Position numbers and translations under genes: made by a program. From assembly GCA_910592205.1 (NCBI GenBank), contig CAJVPJ010000448.1, positions 1 through 24,852 of the forward strand: 24,852 nucleotides of DNA, given 5' to 3'. This DNA comes from Paraglomus occultum (Eukaryota > Glomeromycota > Glomeromycetes > Paraglomerales > Paraglomeraceae). Shown piece after piece: positions 20,848 to 24,852 of this stretch. Numbering within the stretch: position 1 is the stretch's first letter; every line of letters begins with the position of its first letter. The notes below the pieces were generated by a model that was not told the origin of the DNA, made no database searches, and saw only the letters and a program-made list of their open reading frames with translations.

Positions 20848-21720
20848 ATGACATTAGATAGACAAATTTGTGGACGCTACACTCCTGAATATGAAGAATG
20901 GAATAAATTTTGCTGGATGTCACAAGTACATATTGGAGAAACTCCTGATGAGTGGAAAAAACGGTGGGAACGCTTAATGTATTTCAGAAATAATAATATC
21001 ATGGATGTTAATTTCTTGAAGTCAGAACGTTGATACGATTCCAGACAGTAGTTCATACGCTCAACAATAGGAACTGTTATCTGCTTCTCTTGCGATGAGT
21101 TAGTATATACTAGCAAATACACATATGTCAAAGCGTATATGGAGAGACATTGGAAAACTTCATGTATTGGTAATAAATAGTGCAAACTAAAATTATGAAG
21201 ACTTCTTGAAAGTTACACAGAAACCTATTACGAATTATGGATGTCAAATGCTATTAGAAGACTTAAACGAGTAAGGAAGTCAGCGCCATTCGGCAGAAAG
21301 AGATGCGAGCATGCATCCTTACCCAACATAAATAGATAGCCATCCAATGGTTTGATTGTCAAGCAATTAGCTGAACATTACAAACTTTTATGGATTATTC
21401 GCGAAGCTATACGTCACCAGCAATCTCAGATGAGTCGAAGACTCGAAGCTCTGCTTTTTCTCTTGTTGAGTAACGCCAGAATTTTACGCACGAAGCTCGA
21501 CTACGTCAAGAGCGAAAAGAATACTCGTATCTATTATTTACCTGGTTATATTTGAAAATATGAAAGCACATGGTTCATTAACGGACTCTGATGCTTCGTA
21601 ATATGAACCGGACTTGCAAAAAGACAGAAAATCCGGAACATCACATCAATATCCCGTGCGCCGCATTTGCGGCTTTATGACAATAAAATACAATGCTAAG
21701 GCTTCTTACTCTACTTACTT
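20848..21720 (+). pseudogene. Eroded coding tract of unknown gene
   Basis: Several plus-strand segments look like diverged protein-coding sequence, but no single frame spans them. 20848-21033 encodes 61 residues from ATG (TPEYEEWNKFCWMSQVHIGE, PDEWKKRWERLMYF). About 21050-21165 reads TIGTVICFSCDELVYTSKY, YVKAYMERHWK. 21199-21555 is a single frame with one internal TAG at 21337 (YELWMSNAIRRLKRVRKSAP before it; GLIVKQLAEHYKLLWIIREA after it). At about 21600-21720 a further frame reads YEPDLQKDRKSGTSHQYPVR. The Trp/Cys/basic composition recalls replication or transposition proteins, but I cannot name a family. Either several short introns or decay; the in-frame stop and lack of good splice borders favour decay. 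Confidence 0.4.
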
Positions 21721-22016
21721 GTTGATAAATATGTAAATAAGACGTAACATATAATTTATTTGTAGTAGTCATATAATATACGTACAACATAGTTTCCGTC
21801 CGCGTCTTTTCTCTGAAGACTTTTTTGGTTAAAAATTAATTCGGTTTAATTTTGACATAATTTCGTCGCTTCGCTTGTTAAGAATGTCTTACGAAAATCA
21901 GATTATTTACAACAACGATAATACTGTTTTAGTTTCTTTGGCCGAGCAGCTGAATGGTATATTGTAAATCATTTCCTTTTGAGAAATGCGATTGGGTACC
22001 TTGGTGCATAATTACA

Positions 22017-22250
22017 TTAGATGGTAGATGTACGCCCTCGAATCTTTATATGAAGTGCATGGCTTGTGTTTAGATAAGATAAGCGCGAATATGAATACAC
22101 TCTGACTAAACATCGATGCATGTCATTACCATTCTTTAAATCGTCTGGTAAATTGTAATTTACACAATTTGGTTTACATGTACCAATCCCTCCACATAGG
22201 TGTTGGCACTTATTTCCATCGTCCGTACAATACATTACCCAGTACCAACA
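22017..22250 (-). CDS. Small Cys-rich hypothetical ORF
   Basis: The minus-strand frame from about 22250 to TAA at 22017 has an in-frame ATG at 22235 and 72 codons. Its start carries five cysteines in 22 residues, spaced C-x6-C-x3-C-x5-C-x3-C (CTDDGNKCQHLCGGIGTCK then PNC), typical of a disulfide knot or small metal site. Upstream (about 22260-22420, minus) two other frames also look coding (for example DKIDHGKQVGWRHISSRPIR and RILDRKGQSRVGN), so this may be an exon of a larger or frameshifted gene. No signal peptide is visible. The family is not recognised, and no function is assigned. Confidence 0.35.
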   Translation of the reverse strand, partial: CWYWVMYCTDDGNKCQHLCGGIGTCKPNCVNYNLPDDLKNGNDMHRCLVRVYSYSRLSYLNTSHALHIKIRGRTSTI

Positions 22251-22599
22251 TAATCTACTCCTATATGAATATTGCCTACTCGACTTTGTCCTTTTCTGTC
22301 AAGAATACGGATTGGACGCGAGGAAATATGACGCCATCCAACCTGTTTTCCGTGATCAATTTTATCAGATCTGATTCGGAAATTAACACTTTCCAACTTC
22401 TAGTCTTCATGAACGTGTCCTCTCACATAATTACTGCTCTTGAAATAATTTAGAAAAATACGTTCTATTTGCGCGAAAAGACTATGTCAAATAAAATACA
22501 CGAATATTTCGATACCGCATATTCCCGATGGAATATTCGCGATTCTTTTGGATAAATGTGATTAGAACCACTCGGACAGAAGACAGATTGTTATGTTAG

Positions 22600-23299
22600 G
22601 TGTCTTAAGACCATTGCTAATCGCGAGACTGATCGCAGGCGTGAAAAAGCACAGGAACTACTCGACAGGTATACGAAGGCGAGTATATCTTTTTTTTGAA
22701 AATGTAGATAGAGAATAGGTGACGCGTCTAGGATTTACGAGATCCCCTGACGTTCAAGGTTCCGAGCCGAGTCACGAAGCCAGTGTTGGAGCGTATACGA
22801 CTTACGAGGTTGTCTCACGTTCAAGGTTACAAGCCGACCTGGCAGGAAAAAAAAATAGATAGGACATGTTATTGTATAGAGAACATTATTAATTTTCTGA
22901 AAGTTTTTTCATTCAGGGTACTCGACCAGATCGTCAATTAGCAAGAAATCGGGATAAAGAACGTTCTTATAAGAATAAATCAGCTGAACCTTTAGTTCAC
23001 GTCCACCATCCAACGTTTATAGGAGGAGGGACTGTTAGTGGGGTTATAAACTCTGAAACTTTCATTTCCGGGTCATCCGAAAAGGATCAGAAAAAGGTAA
23101 AGATATTAAACGTTATTTCTAATATTTTTGTGCCATATTCCTGATATTGATTGTATTTTTACAGGATTCGGTTGACAATATCAGCGCCTTCTTCAAAGAT
23201 CCCTCTGGCGTAAAGGTAACAAAATTTACTGAGAATCAAGTGACGACTCCAAAAAAACATTCAATGAAGAGGTTAAAGTATGACCTTCGCAATAAGTAA
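22600..23299 (+). CDS. Hypothetical multi-exon gene (partial model)
   Basis: Two exons fit well: 22917-23096 (60 codons, after ATTCAG, ending AAAAAG before GTAAAG) and 23165-23299 (44 codons and TAA, after TTTTTACAG). They join in phase 0. The first is basic then Gly/Ser-rich (GTRPDRQLARNRDKERSYK; HHPTFIGGGTVSGVINSETF); the second reads DSVDNISAFFKDPSGVK and a Lys-rich tail. A likely earlier exon at about 22600-22668 (LKTIANRETDRRREKAQELL, then GTATAC donor) connects only if an acceptor near 22903 is used, making a 235-bp intron that contains the repeat listed at 22734. The protein resembles no family I know; the basic start and low-complexity middle suggest a nuclear or disordered protein. 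The 5' end is unresolved. Confidence 0.45.
22734..22846 (+). repeat. Diverged direct repeat with a 67-bp period
   Basis: TTACGAG, then ACGTTCAAGGTT and AGCCGA, occur at 22735-22770 and again 67 bp later at 22802-22837, with about 75-80% identity by eye. GTATACGA precedes the second copy and also occurs at 22669. Placed in what may be an intron. GTTCAAGGTT only loosely resembles a pol III B box, so a SINE link is not claimed. Confidence 0.6.
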
Positions 23300-23522
23300 A
23301 TTGATAATATTCATTGCCAATTTCTAATTAATGTGATTCCTTTCTGGGTCGAATATGAATCGCAAAACTCTCCTTCCGTATCTGACAATGGCGATTCGAA
23401 TTATATGCCAAGGTATATATGATTATCCTTTGAACGATATTCTTCAATTCTTCTTAGACTATAATTTTCTTTGTAATACAAGCGACTCTGACGAATCAAC
23501 TTCTGAAGAATCGGCATCTGAG

Positions 23523-23911
23523 GACAATATAAATGGGAAGGATATGATATTGTATTCGTCGATGAGATTACTTACCGTTCCGTTGCGATGGCATTACCGC
23601 TCGACGCAGGCGAAGAGTATTATAACATCGTTGAACTAAGTGACAGAGTATGCTTCTCTCACTCCTTAGAAGGAATTGTTTCGTTTTTTGTCTAGATCGT
23701 GATGAACGTTGAAAGCTATGGCATAGACGGCTATTATGCTGTAGTTTGTGGCGCTGGTCACATGGAACCCATCACTGAAGCGATGCTGAGAAGAACCCCT
23801 CAGGATAGGCCCATCGCGTTTACAATATTAATCAAAATTACTAAGAATCAAACATTTATTATTATCATAGTTGTTCAGAATGTCTGCTTCAGTCATTCTT
23901 TTCAGGTTTAA
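23523..23911 (+). CDS. Two-exon hypothetical fragment
   Basis: From about 23523 to 23647 one frame reads YKWEGYDIVFVDEITYR, then SVAMALPLDAGEEYYNIVEL, then a GTATGC donor. The acceptor TTTTTTGTCTAG at 23695 opens IVMNVESYGIDGYYAVVCGA, then GHMEPITEAMLRRTPQDRP, to a stop at 23909-23911. The 48-bp intron joins in phase 0, and the residue choice is strongly protein-like. The tail TEAMLRRTPQDRPIA weakly recalls the end of a kinase C-lobe (xxCxxxDPxxRP) but the rest does not fit. The upstream link is unresolved: another frame (23355-23639) is open through the same DNA with an acidic DSDESTSEESASED run, and a TGA precedes this frame. Identity unknown. Confidence 0.35.
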
Positions 23912-24406
23912 TATTTAAATACTGTATTTCTCTGACATGTACTAAATATATGCTGATCAAAGCTGTCAATTTAATATTAAAGCAAAAAATAAAATAAAAA
24001 AATTCGAGATAGGTACGCACTATCTATATTAATATGATATGCACAAGTACCCTGGGTACTAAAATAAACTATGGAAATACCCTGGGTACGCATGTCAGAG
24101 GAATATGTAGTTTGTCTACCATTAAACTTTGTACTAATACTAATGTTTTAAGACTGTTGCTAAACTACTATCCAAAAACCATTGATTATAGATCAGTCAT
24201 GGTAGTAGTAGATACTGTATATTGCGTTCTGAGATGAAGAGGCTGAAGCCTTTTGTTTATTTTTATTAGTAGACATGGTAAACTATTTATATAATCTTTT
24301 TAGACTCTGTTGATGGAAGGTTTCTATCTTTTACTGCGGAATTTTTGGTTACAGAGCAAAAGGGGAAGAGAGAACTCTTTGAGTAAAACTCATAAAAACA
24401 GTAAAA
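23912..24406. other. Intergenic region with a palindromic repeat pair
   Basis: AT-rich flank downstream of the minus-strand kinase gene and of the 23911 stop. It contains A-rich stretches at 23982-24001 and the TACCCTGGGTAC pair listed separately. No gene seen. Confidence 0.4.
24048..24089. repeat. Duplicated near-palindrome TACCCTGGGTAC
   Basis: The 12-mer occurs at 24048-24059 and 24078-24089, 30 bp apart start to start. Each copy is itself almost its own reverse complement (only the two central bases fail), a form typical of a dimer-binding site, although chance or a small duplication is possible. Confidence 0.5.
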
Positions 24407-24852
24407 TTACAAGAGCCTTTGTGTCACTAAATTATTAGACAATAAAATGATGTTAATATTGTAAGTTGACTTATTTATATCAACATGTTTACTATTACAT
24501 GTAACCGTACCTGCAGCTGAATCCAAATCATAACTATTTCTCGGTTTAGGCAAAGCTCCAGTAGGTAAAAGTATGCTGGAATATTTACACTCTTTCTCGA
24601 AACGTGATAACGCCTTTACATCAGTATGATAGATAGCATTCCACACCTTGTCACCAGATTTATTCTTTTCCACTTCGTAAATAATATTGCAAATATCCCA
24701 GTAAAGTGTATGTGCATCAGGACGCTTATCAGGATCAGCATTACAACACCGCTCGGCAAGTTTCTTGTATTCCTTTGGCGCAGAATCAGGCATCGACGGT
24801 CGCAGTCCGCCCATAATATCGCATACTAAATCTCTATCAAACTGCCTATCTC
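24407..24852 (-). CDS. C-terminal part of a second kinase paralogue (partial, enters from right edge)
   Basis: The minus-strand frame is open from the window edge to the stop at 24407. It starts in the kinase C-lobe (RQFDRDLVCDIMGGLRPSMP), continues with PKEYKKLAERCCNADPDKRP and an LYWDICNIIYEVEKNK helix, and then has a tail whose VWNAIYHTDVKALSRFEKE and SSILLPTGALPKPRNSY blocks match the tail of the 5628-8132 gene closely. Conservation of the supposedly unstructured tail shows recent common origin. After RNSYDLDSAA the sequences diverge; a possible GTACGG donor lies there, so the last 30 codons may be read-through of an intron instead of protein. The catalytic residues lie outside the window. 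Confidence 0.88.
   Translation of the reverse strand, partial: DRQFDRDLVCDIMGGLRPSMPDSAPKEYKKLAERCCNADPDKRPDAHTLYWDICNIIYEVEKNKSGDKVWNAIYHTDVKALSRFEKECKYSSILLPTGALPKPRNSYDLDSAAGTVTCNSKHVDINKSTYNINIILLSNNLVTQRLL

Noticed and set aside
20877-21185. Minus-strand 102-codon ORF
   Set aside because: It lies opposite plus-strand frames with better protein-like composition and has no motif of its own.
22590-22720. ORF MLGVLRPLL from ATG at about 22593
   Set aside because: It overlaps in another frame the more protein-like LKTIANRETDRRREKAQ exon, and has no motif.

Overview
The window looks like nuclear DNA of an arbuscular-mycorrhizal (Glomeromycotina) fungus or a close relative. This rests on four things: AT-rich intergenic DNA; short spliceosomal introns (mostly about 50-100 bp, GT..AG); a kinase family of the expanded AMF tyrosine-kinase-like type ('WIPY' start, Cys-rich ribbon, HCDLH and DLG motifs, long PDSAPEKYKKLAERCC-type C-lobe); and a Sel1-repeat gene, another family heavily expanded in these fungi. 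Genus cannot be fixed from sequence alone.

Layout. At 1-375 (minus) lies the N-terminus of a kinase-family paralogue running off the left edge. At 1698-3494 (plus) is an intact three-exon cytochrome P450. A tRNA-Gly(CCC) sits at 4870-4940. At 5628-8132 (plus) is the main kinase-family gene: three degenerate kinase-N-lobe modules, two followed by Cys-rich ribbons, lead into one complete kinase domain. A relic of the same N-terminus lies at about 8700-8947 (minus). About 2.4 kb without recognisable genes follows, then a Sel1-repeat gene (11401-12504) made of near-identical 108-bp units and broken by two frameshifts. An old Tc1-like element (about 12695-13609) separates it from an intact four-exon TVP38/TMEM64-family membrane protein gene (14037-16233, minus).

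The right third is rearranged and transposon-rich. It holds an orphan coding fragment (16391-16627), a host-like exon fused in frame to a Tc1-type DDE fragment (17614-18093), a well-delimited dead Tc1/mariner element with inverted repeats and TA target duplication (19402-20679), an eroded coding tract (20848-21720), a Cys-rich small ORF (about 22017-22250, minus), spliced-looking exons of unknown genes (22600-23911), and the C-terminus of another kinase paralogue entering from the right edge (24407-24852, minus).

The functional theme is a signalling-type kinase family duplicating, fragmenting and accreting modules in a transposon-rich neighbourhood, with three conserved housekeeping or metabolic loci (P450, tRNA-Gly, TVP38) embedded. 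The most unusual object is the kinase gene at 5628-8132, whose N-terminal half appears to be serially repeated, decayed copies of its own kinase N-lobe. No CRISPR, phage or bacterial operon structure is present. All functional calls come from reading motifs by eye; none was database-checked.
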